This document shows positions 33,919 to 45,101 of a stretch of DNA of 64,000 nt, piece by piece. The DNA comes from Acer yangbiense. Its lineage: Eukaryota > Streptophyta > Magnoliopsida > Sapindales > Sapindaceae. The notes beneath the pieces were generated by a model. That model ran no database searches and was not told the DNA's origin. It saw only the letters and a program-made list of their open reading frames with translations. A program made the translations under genes and the position numbers. Position 1 is the first letter of the stretch. Each line of letters begins with the position of its first letter. Location: positions 55,815,078 to 55,879,077 of the forward strand of contig CM017762.1 of the NCBI GenBank assembly GCA_008009225.1. Direction: 5' to 3'.

Positions 33919-36322
33919 ATGAAAAAAGAAAATGGACAAGAGAGGATGATGGTGTTCGAGGGGGTTCTACCGGGGTTTCGTTTTTGTCCGACGGATAGCG
34001 AGTTGATTATTGATTACTTGAGAAAGAAAGTGTATAATCAACCTTTGCGTTTGAACAAGGACATTTACGACGTTGAAATCAACAAATACACTCCTCGTCA
34101 ACTTTTTGGTACGTTTATATAAACATTGTTCCCTTTAATCTCTCTAGTTTCTTGTTTTTTCTTTTATTTTCTTTCTTGATCAATCAATCATGCTATTTAA
34201 TTTGGATAATGTTTATCGAAGCTTTATGGTGATCAACTGGTGAAGAAATTGTAATATTAGAACAGCCATGCATATATCTGAAAATAAAATTAAACTTCCA
34301 TGTGAATTGGGCTTCCCGATTGACAAATCTTTTTTATTTTTTATTAGTTTTCAATATATTTTAATTTATTATATAATTTTTTTGAATTATAGCAAATTTG
34401 GAAATTGAACGAAGTGAACATATTTCGAATACACAATTTCATTCACATGTGTGTTTGGAACATACCATTAGGGTTTCAACTTTCGTCGATCCTAATTTAT
34501 TTGGTGATGTTGTTTAATTGATTGTTTCTTATAGTTAATTATTAAACCACGTACATAAGAGATTGATTTTCATAATCCGCACAATTACTTGAAAACCGAA
34601 TGTATACTTAGGTTACTTTTGAAGATTGCATTGATTTGCAAGAAGTAAAATTACGTTGCATAATATATATAACAAGTAATATTATGCACATGAAAATATA
34701 TTTTAGCCTTTGGCGATGACATCCTATTATTTATTTATTTATTTATTTTAATATATCATTGAACCCCATATTTACATTTGATATCTTCATGAAATTAATT
34801 AATTGGTATGTAAAAACAGAGAATTACATGAGAAAAGGAGAGGCAGCAATGTACTTTTTCACACCAAGAGATCGGAAATATCCGAATGGGAATCGTCCGA
34901 ATCGAGCTGCGGTGGGTGGCTTCTGGAAGGCTACTGCTTCTAAACATGCCATCGTAGACAAGAATAATCGAATTGGCTACAAAAGTGCACTTGTTTACCA
35001 TAGAGGCACCCCTAAAGAATCAACTAAAACTGACTGGCTCATGCAAGAATACACTCTCCCTGACAATATTCCTTCCTCTTCTTACTCCACAAACATGAAG
35101 GTACACAGTTGCCATTCTTTTAATTTTTTAATTTTTTTGATGAATTACAAATTAATATTCCAACTTATTTCTTCTTCTTCTTTTATATTAATTTAGCTAT
35201 TATATAAGGCATGCATAGTTGCAGGTGTAGTTTTGAGAGGGAAGATTATTTTCTTTAGGGTTTTTTTTTTTGTTTTTGGATATTTGAATATTTGATTTTT
35301 GTACCATTGGACTGAAATCCAAAAACTAATAACAACTCACTAACTATACTAAAACTGTATATATATTTATGCAGCTAAATACTTTCGTACTATGCAAAAT
35401 CTACCGGAAGTCAACCAAGTTAGTGGAACCCTCGACGAGCTCTGCAGCTCCTCCACTGCAAACAACTTCACCGCAAACACCACCAGTACAGCTGCCGCTG
35501 CAACAAACAAATGATCATCATCAATATGAGCAAATGCTTCCAGTGCTGCCGCTGCAATCGAATGATCATCATGGGCAAATGCCTCCGGAGTTGCCTTGCA
35601 AGCTGCAAGCGATTAATGATCATCATGAGAAAACGCCTCCAGTGCTGCCGCTGCAAACGATTAATGATCATCATGAGCAAATGCCTTCAGTGCTGCCGTT
35701 GCAAGCGATTAATGATCATCATGAGCAACCGCCTCCAGTGCTGCCTCTGCAAACTAATGATCATCATGAGCATCATTCTCAACTGCCATACAATGTAGGA
35801 CTTTCATTTCATGATGATCGACACAATAATTTTAGGTTTGATCATGATCATGAGCAATTGCCTCTAGAGCTGCCGCTGCAAGCGATTAATGATCATTACG
35901 GGCAAACGCCTCCAGTGCTACCGTTGCAAGCGATTAATGATCATCATGAGCAAACGCCTCCAGTGCTGCCGTTGCAAGCGATTAATGATCATCATGAGCA
36001 ACCGCCTCCAGTGTTGCCTATGCAAACTAATGATCATCATGAGCATCATTCTCAACTGCCATACAATGAAGGATTTTCATTTCATGATGATCGAGACAAT
36101 AATTTTAGGTTTGGTGATCATCTGTGGGATTTTTCGTATGATCCCCTTGTTGATTCTCTGCTCGATGATATTAATCATCCACCACTTCAGCTGTCAAATA
36201 ACGATTCTTTGCTCAAGGATGATAATCTTCCAAACCCTCTGCCTTCGTTCCGTGAGACTGATTTTGATATGATCTTGACTGATTTCGATCTTCCACCATC
36301 TCCAGCTGCTGTCAGATTATAA
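33919..36322 (+). CDS. NAC-domain transcription factor (NAC gene 1 of the tandem pair)
   Basis: Plant nuclear DNA-binding regulator. Exons 33919-34108, 34820-35100 and 35375-36322 have GT-AG borders and consistent phases, giving 472 residues. The NAC domain (about 15-170) is divergent: LPGFRFCPTDSELIIDYL in place of the usual LPPGFRFHPTDEELV, then VEINKYTPRQLF, VGGFWKATASKHAI, KSALVYHRGTPKESTKTDW and NTFVLCKIYRK. The intron after the first subdomain block and the short exon 2 are typical of the family. The C-terminal exon has about ten units like PVLPLQAINDHHEQTP and a duplicated block ending HDDR.NNFRF, then an acidic tail. The frame ends early, at PPSPAAVRL, because of one extra C near 36300 compared with NAC gene 2. 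No membrane segment is visible. Target genes cannot be inferred. Confidence 0.9.
35480..36110 (+). repeat. Coding minisatellite in NAC gene 1
   Basis: In-frame units of 48 nt or close to it, such as GCGATTAATGATCATCATGA, encode INDHHEQ.PPVLPLQA. A longer block (units plus HHEHHSQLPYN) appears twice, at about 35690-35840 and 35960-36110. NAC gene 2 has about four units. Confidence 0.8.
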
Positions 36323-38425
36323 TAATTTTTTGCCCCAAGACGACACAACTTGTTCGAAGCATGGAAGGGAGCTACCTACTCCTGGTCAAGGACGAGGATG
36401 GGAATAATCGCTAATTCCTGGAATAATGTCAGGGATAGGGATAGGGATAATAGTAGGGATTATATGGGTAAGGATATATGGGGATCCACAAAATGAGGGA
36501 CGCGGGTGCTATCTCTGTTTATGGAGAGAAACTTGGGTGCAGTGGGATGCACATGCATCTCCCCCGTTGCGATTGTGACATGTGGCATATCTTGCCATGT
36601 GGTAGGATTGTAACGGGCAATGCATGGTGCATTCCATTGCACCCAAGATTTGTCACTATTTTGAGTAGTTAGTCATTAATATTGCTTATTATCGTTACTT
36701 GAATGTATTAACAAAATTAAGCTTTTATGTTTAGTGGATATTTAATTATATGGATATTTAGATGCTAGTTTTGCCATATTGTTAGATTGTTACCAAGTAA
36801 TTAAATTCAAGTCTCACCCTGTAATTAAATTCATATTTTCTTAGTATCTATTTGACTATGTTTGGATTTAGACCTCAGTGACAAAAGTTAAATTCATATA
36901 TATATTAACGTAATTAACCAAAGAACTTGAATCAGTCTCGATCGGCTCATTATTGACAAAATTAGAAGTGGTGACAAAATCCGAAACTGGGGAGATTTAC
37001 TTCTCTAGTATTCTTTATTCCAATTTTCATCAAAATCATCTATGAGTTGATGGATCGGAAAAGAACTTCTAGTAATTTTGCAGAACATAAAAATAGCGTT
37101 CATGTCAATCTAGAGCTTAATACTATTATTTGAGTTTTTATATATATATAGACATGAGCTTTTGGATCTTGTAGAAACTTAAAATTGTTTTCGATAATAA
37201 GTTTTATCAAGATTTTCTAGTTTTGAACATTGAATGAATTTTATTTGTTATACGAATGTGTTTTCCATTCGATATATGTCTGTACTTGCAGGTTTATATG
37301 ATTATCATAGAGTTTAAACTTTTGGATCCAGTGTTAACCGGAAAATAATATTTTTACTACAAGAGTTTATATAAATGATGAGATGCGAGCAATGTTATCT
37401 TTGAGACTTTGACTTCTAACTCCCAACTTTAAGTACAATATAGATTCTTAGTACGGTCAAAATTTACAATATGAAAATAATTAATAAAAATCAATAGTAT
37501 TTTTCATTTGTTATACATACACCGATATTCCGATAAGTTGAGGTGACTCACTTGTAATTCCTTCACCAGCCAGGCAGCCACACATTTTTTTTTCCCATCA
37601 TTCAAAATCCAAATTTATACTTCAAGAAGAATAAAATAAAGTCAAGTAGTCCATATACACAACCAAAGTCATGCAAAACCCCTGATAAATCTACTACAAA
37701 ACCGGAGTACTATATATTCTCATTCTTCTTCTAAAACCAACTTTTGTTCTTCCTTTCTCCTATTTAATTATATCTCCAGAGTTGAATCAGCCGATCTCGT
37801 AAGAAGAGAAAATCATTCAGTTCAAGAGTTCATTGATGCAAAGTTGATAATCTATTACAAAAATTAAACCTTCGCCTAGCAACATAATAATGAAAATCGA
37901 TCTCTACACAATCAAAGGCTCATTGCCTGGTGGTTGAAGACTTGCACTCTCCACTAATCCACAAGGTTCAAACACTGACACCTTGTATATATTTTCCCGC
38001 CATTGCCTATAAAACTGTAATATGTCTCGATTTTGGAAGTAAACATCTGAGCCGTGTTTGATGTTGGTAGACAATTGTTGAAAAAAAAAAAATTCTCTAC
38101 AAGTTCAACATAAATGGTTTGTATCTTATTTATCTCTTTTACATATTAACAAGATCTTCTAGTAGATAGAGATAAATTGACATATGAGTTGAAGTAATAA
38201 TAATACTGATTTAGTTATACACTCATATGAGAGTAGTTTGTTTATTTCATTAATTATTTAGTAGATAGAGATATATACCCAACAAATAATATCATCCAAC
38301 TTCATTCAAAATGAGCATACAACATAAAAAGAAAATTTGTTAAAATGAACATTGATAAACTAAAAACAAAAAAAGAATCTAATAATTTCTGATTTATCAT
38401 CCTACTTTGGAAAGCATCATATATA
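36323..38425. other. 3' flank of NAC gene 1, paralogous to the other two copies
   Basis: 36323-36420 is the frame-shifted remnant of the coding end found in NAC gene 2. 36420-36680 (GGGATAGGGATAATAGTAGG) and 37140-38330 match 54290-54540/55015-56560 and 59060-60770. It holds the SINE at 37909-38093; no other gene was seen. Confidence 0.75.
37909..38093 (+). mobile_element. tRNA-derived SINE with target duplication
   Basis: About 185 bp with an A-box-like GGTGGTTGAAGACTTG, a B-box-like AGGTTCAAACACT and a 3' poly-A. TCTCTACA flanks both sides (37901-37908, 38094-38101). The paralogous copy is at 60465-60658. Confidence 0.75.
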
Positions 38426-39671
38426 GGGTTTTATTGAAAACTAACCCCTTTGAGAGGGTGAAATTGAAATCTAACCCGTTTTTGAAAAACTTGCAAAACT
38501 AACTCAATTGGGGTTGTTGAAAGACAATATTGCCCTTGCACAATTTAAAAATGACATTCCAATCCAAACACTAAAAATCCCTCCTCTTCAAAGTTAAAAT
38601 CGACCAAACCAAGCTTACTCTCCCAAATCCCTTGAATACTGAAATCGATCCCAATCAAAACCCTCAAATCCCTCCTCTTAAAATCAACCAAAAACCTGGG
38701 TAAAAATCCCAAATCCCTTCTCTTAAAATCGACCAACAACCTAGCTAAAATTCCCAAATCCCTCCTGTTGAAATCGACCAAACCTCACTCAAATTGAAGG
38801 TCGAAGACGACGACGGCGCACGGAAGGTTGAAGTCGACGACGGCGCACCTTGAACTCCGATTGGCTTCAATAAAAAGGTGAATCCCTCTTTAAATTTTGA
38901 ATTATTGTGTATTGAAGGTGAATCCCTAGCCCTATATTTATAATAAATACGTTCCATTTTACTGCTGTATGAGTAAGGCCTGTATCTTAATCTATGTTTA
39001 TTTGTGTCTATATGAGCAGATGAAGGGAGATATGTTTCACATTTTGTGGTAATTTTATTGTGAAATCAAGCTTTACGACTTTTGTTGATGGGTGTTTCAG
39101 ATTTTGCTGCTTATATTTAGCTTTACTTTGTTGGATTTCTATGGAAAAATCTGAAATTTAGGGTTTATGTGAAGTGGGATTGTTCTAAACCTTGTTAGGT
39201 ATTTTTGTGTTGGATTTGGTGTTTGCTGAAGGATTTGAAGAAATTTGAGACAGCAAAACTGAACTGAACAAGTAATAGCTTCTGGGTAATTTATGGTTCT
39301 TTAAACAGTTGAGTGTTTTTGTTTGGCAAGGATCACTGTATTTGCTATTTGAAGGAATATCCAGTTGCAAAAGAGAAATGAGAAAGAATTAGTTTCTGGG
39401 TACATTATATTATTGTGTTTGGGTTCATTAAAATGTGTTTGGATTTTTTTTTTGAAGCTTTGTGCTTCAATTTGTGTAGGTTGAAAAATCCCTAATTTGA
39501 ATGAGAACCCTAATTTTTTTTTTTTTTTATTTAGTTTGAAAAAAATTTATTGACGGTAGAACTTTTGAATAAAATCCCTAATTTGAATTTGAACTTTTGA
39601 ACTTTTGAACTTTTGCCTATCACCTATGGCAAGTGTTTTGTTTCTAATGTCATATTTTTCAATAATGACAG

Positions 39672-39786
39672 CCTATGAGCATGGTGTTGCCTAGAGTTGT
39701 TGGGTTCAAGCTTTCTGGAAAACTGTGCAATGGAGTCACTGCTACTGATCCGGTTTTAACTGTGACACAATTGCTGAGGAAGCATG
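39672..39786 (+). pseudogene. Captured aconitate hydratase exon
   Basis: Aconitase interconverts citrate and isocitrate. The 115-nt open stretch, preceded by an AATAATGACAG acceptor and followed by CATG then GTTATA, translates with PMSMVLPRVVGFKLSGKL, NGVTATDPVLTVTQLL and RKHG. This matches the conserved aconitase region around LPGVVGFKLSGKL and ends at a plausible original splice site. Only one exon was found; the iron-sulfur cysteines and the rest of the enzyme are absent, so it cannot encode aconitase. Confidence 0.8.
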
Positions 39787-40780
39787 GTTATAATTGTTTC
39801 TTATAAAGTTGAATCATGCCTAATTCATTCCAAAATTTTCCTGTGCTTGAGAGAACATGTATTTTCTTAGTTTTTGTTGTGTATTTGTTTCTAATAAATT
39901 TGAATCATGTCCAACCATGTCTAATTCGTGACACAATTTATCTATGCATTATCAAGAACATATCTTTTCTTACTTTTTTTGTTGGTGTATATGTATATGT
40001 GTGATCACTGATCAGTTGATTAAGTGATGAATAATGTGATCTAGTTAATAGGGTTGCCAGATTTTAGGTTGGATTCAAGTCGTGTTTCTGATGTTAATTT
40101 TTAAGAAAATAATCATAATCAATCATCAAATTCATATAATTGTTGTGTAAAATATATTATCCATATGTATATGTATGTATATATATATGCAATGCTGGTC
40201 TAAATGAGACATACCATAGATTTTCTAGATGCAGTGACAGGACTGGCATTGTGAATTGTTATACATTTTTCCATTATGAAATTCCCCAAGTCTTTTTATC
40301 ATTTCCCAATGTCAATTATTGCTCGTTGTGTCTCATTGTTTTTGGATAGTAATGTGTACATTATTGACTTTATATCCATCAGTTCACCATATATGATATG
40401 TAATATTGGCTTTGGAAATAAATTTGTAACCACATAATCCTCTTACGGGTGATTTATTTTGGTTGTTGCCGTAATGAACTTGTAGTAGTCGGTTGTATTG
40501 TGCCTTCAATTGCATTAGGATGTGCTAATGAGTATTTAGTTTTTCAATGTGTTGAATTAAGCTCAACATGCATGTTTGATTAGCTATATTGCTGTGTTTA
40601 GAGTTCCGGAAAATAAAATGAAATTACAACAAGTATATTGGTCGGTGTTTTTGCCATCTCATTGTTGTAGTTGAGTTCCTATATTGCTGGGTTTAGTGAT
40701 GCTTGAATGTTTGGATTGGATTTTGTTCTGGTTGTGTACTCTTAGGTTTGGTATTCTATACTGCACTTTGGTTTCCTAAC

Positions 40781-40930
40781 CGATGTTAGGAATTCCTAAC
40801 CAGTGTTAGGAATTCCCAACCGGTGTTAGGAATTCCCAACTCCCGTTGGGAATTCCTAACACCAGTTCGGAATTCCTAACAGCAGTTAGGAACTCCCAAC
40901 TGCTGTTGGGAATTCCAAACAGCGTTTTGA
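40781..40930 (+). repeat. Palindromic minisatellite 1 in the Mutator element
   Basis: About seven units of roughly 20 bp built on GTTAGGAATTCCTAAC with a four-base variable spacer (for example CAGT, CGGT, AGCA). Each unit and each pair of units is self-complementary. Confidence 0.8.
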
Positions 40931-41142
40931 ATTCTAAACTACAATAACAAATATCATATTAAATTGCTTATTCGATTAAAACATTTGTACTAATATAAAT
41001 ATTTTATGTTATATTTCAGGATAATTGAATGGGAGAAGAGGTGGAATTGTTAGTAAAGGCTGCAGAACATTTCTCGGCAAAGATAAACATCAATTTCATT
41101 TAGATTTTATATAGTTGGTTTCCTATGTCCACTTGTGCAGAT

Positions 41143-41301
41143 AAGACTGTGCACAACTTAAATGAGTTCATCGAAATCCGTGCTGAAGACATCTCAACAA
41201 ATGTTGGAGCTGAGCTGATTAATGATGTTTCTAATAAGAAACTTGGTGTTGTAATGAACGAAAATCAGCTGGAGGAATTCTTTTCCCTAGTCTCTCAATG
41301 A
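41143..41301 (+). other. Unidentified exon-like open stretch
   Basis: After TGTGCAG an open frame reads DKTVHNLNEFIEIRAEDIST and then LINDVSNKKLGVVMNENQLEEF, ending SLVSQ-stop. The sequence is complex and could be another captured exon; I do not recognise the family. Confidence 0.35.
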
Positions 41302-41889
41302 ATTCTGAAGCATTTGCAATGCTGCATTGTCTGGCTACACCAGGCAGCCATTGTTCATTAAACTTATACCCTTCTTTATCCATGCTTTATTTTAGAAATC
41401 GAGTTTTTGTTACATACCCAAATGTAAACACAATATTTTTTTCCTGTTCGTAATTGTTGTTTTGAGTCACCTATTTCATAGCATAAATTTCACACATGAG
41501 AAATGATACATGATCTTATTTATGCTATGATAAATGTTGTGTTGTCAATCACATGTCGTTTGTGTTCCGTCATAAAATTTGTTAACCACTTTGTTGGATG
41601 TGAAATGAGTTACCCATTATATTTTGTTTGTTATTTTTGACTCATGACTTTTGGATTGAGAAGATCTTGGGGATTTATAAATATCCATAATACAATCTAA
41701 CGTAAATTTTAGACCATAAAAACATTTGTTGACCATCAGGATTAACTCTGTTTGAAAACTCAATCAAAAATACATTTAATAAGATGTATATCCTTGTTGA
41801 ACATTTGTAATTTGACACTCGAAATAAATGGATAGGCTTCCTATAAGTAAATAAGTAATACAAGGCAATCAATAAGCACTGGCTGTAAG

Positions 41890-42115
41890 AAGAGTAGAAC
41901 GTCATTTTTAGGCAAGCAATCTGCAGCAGCAATTACTTGGTTGTCGATGTAAGACGTTGGCAGCAAGTGAGGGCCATCTTTCTGAAATTGTCTTGACCAA
42001 GCAAAACATTATAGTGCTAACAGGAACCTCAAAAACAATCATAGGCAATTCAAGTTTCATCTTCACTATCCTAAAGAAGGCAGTCTTGTATTTGCTTCCT
42101 GCGAGCAGAAACATT
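41890..42115 (-). other. Second unidentified exon-like stretch
   Basis: The minus strand is open in one frame as GPHLLPTSYIDNQVIAAADC and in another as VKMKLELPMIVFEVPVSTI. High complexity but no family recognised; possibly captured or old transposase sequence. Confidence 0.25.
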
Positions 42116-42213
42116 GAACATGATTAATGCTCACTATTGATCATAGAAATATATAAAGCTTTAAGGAATAAATGCATAGCAACAAACCGGACTTTAAATA
42201 GTGCACATCATCA

Positions 42214-42294
42214 TCATTCAAATTGATATTTGAACTTCCCACCACTGTTACTCCATTCACCGCCATATAAAACAATAAATCGGACTTTATCCAT
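42214..42294 (-). pseudogene. MuDR-type transposase N-terminal remnant
   Basis: Starting at an ATG, 26 codons read MDKVRFIVLYGGEWSNSGGK and then FKYQFE before two stops. The hydrophobic strand followed by YGGEW is typical of the start of plant MuDR-type transposases. The DDE core and SWIM zinc finger are missing. Confidence 0.55.
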
Positions 42295-42402
42295 ACAAGC
42301 CACCTTTCAAATGCACAGGAAATTTATAATCAAATTCCTAAACAAATATTATAAATTCATGGTACATTGAATCTACAAAATATTATGAATCCAAACACTG
42401 TT

Positions 42403-42597
42403 TGGAATTTCCTAATGGGTGTTAGGAAATTCCTAACACCCGTTAGGAATTCCTAACGGGCATTATGAATTTCCTAACTCCGGTTAGGAAATTCTTAACG
42501 CCAGTTGGAAATTCCTAACTCTCGTTAGGAAATTCCTAACGCCCGTTAGGAATCCCTAACGGATGTTAGGAATTCCTAACGGCTGTTAGGAATTCTG
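42403..42597 (+). repeat. Palindromic minisatellite 2 in the Mutator element
   Basis: About nine units of roughly 20 bp, GTTAGGAAATTCCTAAC or GTTAGGAATTCCTAAC with variable spacers (ACCC, GGGC, GCCC, GGAT). Same motif as 40781-40930, placed in the other half of the element. Confidence 0.8.
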
Positions 42598-42624
42598 TGC
42601 TGGACACATTCCAAAAAAATTGTT

Positions 42625-43080
42625 CAATTCTCTAGATTCAATACTATAATGGAAAATCAACCACAACAACATCAAATTCAACCAAGACCCATGCTCTATT
42701 ACATTAATGTAAGCTATTTTCACAAAAATAAAGAACCCAATACACAAATCTAAGTAAATAACACATTTTTAACAAGAAAAAAACTAAAAATTCTACTTGT
42801 GAACTCTAAATTGACCACAACAACATCAAATTCAACCAAGACCCGTGCTTTATTACATTAATGTAAGCTATTTTCACAAAAATAAAGAACTCAATACACA
42901 AATCTAAGTAAATAACACATTGTTAACAAGAAATAAACTAAAATTTCTGCTTGTGAACTCTAAATTGACCACAACAACTTCAAGTTCAACCAAGACCCAT
43001 GATTTATTATATAAATGTAAACAATTTTCACCAAAATATTACACAAATTCAAGAAATTCGGACATGGTTGAGAAGAACAA
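42625..43080 (+). repeat. Direct repeats of about 130-140 bp inside the Mutator element
   Basis: Three partial copies start near AAATCAACCACAACAACATC or AAATTGACCACAACAAC, include TCAACCAAGACCC and TTATTACATTAATGTAAGC, and end AATAACACATT (from about 42653, 42810 and 42962). Confidence 0.7.
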
Positions 43081-43449
43081 TGTTATGAAAGTTCAAAAAA
43101 TAAAATAAAAAACTCACCTAAAAGCTTCAATGGAAGGAACCCTTGTGGAGTTGCTCAATGGTGGAATTGATTAATTTGTATTTGCAAAGGAAGAGAGAAC
43201 AAAAGAAAAAAAAATTTGGAGAGGGAGAAGAATGAGTCTGACGTGAGGAGGAGAGGAGAGGATAGGAGAACTGATGCAGGAGAAGTAAATATGAGGGATA
43301 TATTGAGTAAAAGAGAAAATTTAGTAAGTAAGGGTAAAATAGTACTTACGCATTAAAAAAGAGTTAGTGTTGCAATTTTTTCAAAAATGGGTTAGATTTC
43401 AATAGCAACCTTTCAAAAGGGTTAGTTATCAATAAAACCCTCATATATA

Positions 43450-43669
43450 TAACAATGATAAGAAAATTTAAAAATCATAATAATAACCATAGTTTACTAT
43501 TGAACATAAAATAGGAGATATAACAAATATCATCAACTCTGATTATTTAGTTCTCAAGTGAATATGCTGTTATCAATCTATTTACCACTTATACTTCAAA
43601 ATAAAATAAAATAAAAAGAAATTATTTACCACTTAGATTTTATAATTTATCTTTTTTAGGGTTTGTAAT
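43450..43669. other. NAC-duplication flank, interrupted by two transposons
   Basis: Contains ACCACTTAGATTTTATAATT, also found at 61700-61735 in the third duplication copy. It shows that the paralogous flank continued here before the Mutator and copia insertions. Confidence 0.55.
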
Positions 43670-43848
43670 TATTAAATTATGGACAGTTGACAGAATTAAT
43701 TGCCAGCCATTCTTATAGCATTTCTCTGCTTTCTATTTCTATCGTGATTTGATTGCTTATATTTCTCCTTTTCTTTAGCTACAAGTTCAACAGCTGTATA
43801 GGTCAATGCTATTATTTATTTCCCTTGTATGTTTTCTCCTGTAATTTG

Positions 43849-44955
43849 TGTTGGAGATAATCCTCTAGAACCGATGAACGCGGAAACACCGTGCCTAATA
43901 TACGCCTATAACTCATAGCAAATAATAACGTCAATAAGCACAAAAATAGATGAGAGAGAATAAAACAATCACAACACAAGATATACGTGGAAAACCCAAA
44001 ACGGATAAAAAACCACCGGCCGTTAAGACGACAGAGAAAGTTCCACTATATGATAAATTGTTACAACCATATACTTCAGGATTCTCTCTCACGCCTAACC
44101 CTAAACCACACTCATAAGATCCTCACCAAGAACCCCACAATATCCCCTAGGTCTCCCATAAATATCACCCACGGATCTCTAACTTGATCCACCGATATTC
44201 CCTTGGATCCATCCTCGGATATTCCCTTGGATCCATCCTCGGATATTCCCATTGGGTCTCTCCAGATCTCACTCACACTCTCTGATGTTTACATGGTGTT
44301 CTTTTTTGCTCCACAACCTTCAATCTAATAACATAAATATTATGACTATTTATACTAGTTACAGGGAGTTTAAGATAAAAGGAAATCCTACTCCTAAACA
44401 TACAAGACTTACTTGTTCCACATAAATACTATTTCCTTTTATGACAAATCTTCTTGTAGGGAGTAAATCATTTTCCTTTAAGCACAAGAACTTCCAGAAG
44501 AATACCTTTTCCTATTCCGCGCAACATTCCCGATCTCAGCAATACATCGTCTCTACCATATTGGTCACGGTGTGCACCCCACTCTCAATATGTCGAAACA
44601 CGTCAGCTTCTGATCGCTCTTATCGCCGCTGTCCAGCCACGACCACTGCCATTACTGCTGTTGAACCCACAGCGCACATCACAGCGTTCTTCACTGGTCT
44701 TTGGACCGCTCTCGTTGCGCTGCCGAAAATTCACAGCGGTGTGGTACCGCTGCCATTACCGCTGCCAAAGCCACAGCGGTAACGGTAGCGGTTTCACTTG
44801 TTCTTCATTTCTCCAGTTCTTCTAGTCTTCAACCTCCCTCAAACACTATCATTCAACTTCCAAACGTATCCCACGTCTTCCAGGAAGTACCACATCAATT
44901 GAGTATTGTTTGGTTCACATCGGGTTCGCTTAGGAATACAAGTCAAAACCTAACA
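43849..44955 (+). mobile_element. Solo LTR nested in the copia 5' LTR
   Basis: 1107 bp with ends TGTTGGAGAT...AAACCTAACA (TGTT...AACA) and a perfect 5-bp target duplication ATTTG (43844-43848, 44956-44960). It contains a TATA-like CTATTTATACTAG (about 44346-44358) and a 27-bp tandem repeat with CTTGGATCCATCCTCGGATA (44190-44260). The copia 3' LTR is uninterrupted at this point, which proves the insertion. Confidence 0.88.
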
Positions 44956-45047
44956 ATTTGTATTTAAATACCTGTGTAAATCATCAAGCAATATACACAC
45001 AAGAATTATTTCTTTCCCATTTTTTCTTTCTCTGCCCTTTTTTTTCA

Positions 45048-45060
45048 TGGTATCAAAGCA
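45048..45060 (+). other. Primer-binding site of the copia element
   Basis: TGGTATCAAAGCA abuts the 5' LTR end and resembles the initiator-Met tRNA complement used by most plant copia elements (TGGTATCAGAGC). Confidence 0.8.
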
Positions 45061-45101
45061 TCGTTCTTAGGTGTCTCCTTGTTCTATTTGTTAAACCCAA
45101 T

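Larger units (their letters stand above)
38426..43440. mobile_element. Mutator-like element (5.0 kb) with captured gene fragment
   Basis: TIRs of about 85 bp start GGGTTTTATTGAAAACTAAC (left) and GGGTTTTATTGATAACTAAC (right, complemented). They are flanked by the perfect 9-bp target duplication TCATATATA (38417-38425, 43441-43449). Inside are UTR-like GC-rich sequence (38560-38870), an aconitase exon (39672-39786), two palindromic minisatellites, an unidentified exon-like stretch (41143-41301) and a short remnant of a MuDR-type transposase N-terminus (42214-42294). This is the layout of a Pack-MULE derived from an autonomous Mutator element. Confidence 0.88.

Noticed and set aside
35468..36272. 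Alternative frames over the NAC tail (MIIMSKRLQCC repeats)
   Set aside because: Shifted readings of the coding minisatellite; the NAC frame is supported by splice phase and by the paralogue.
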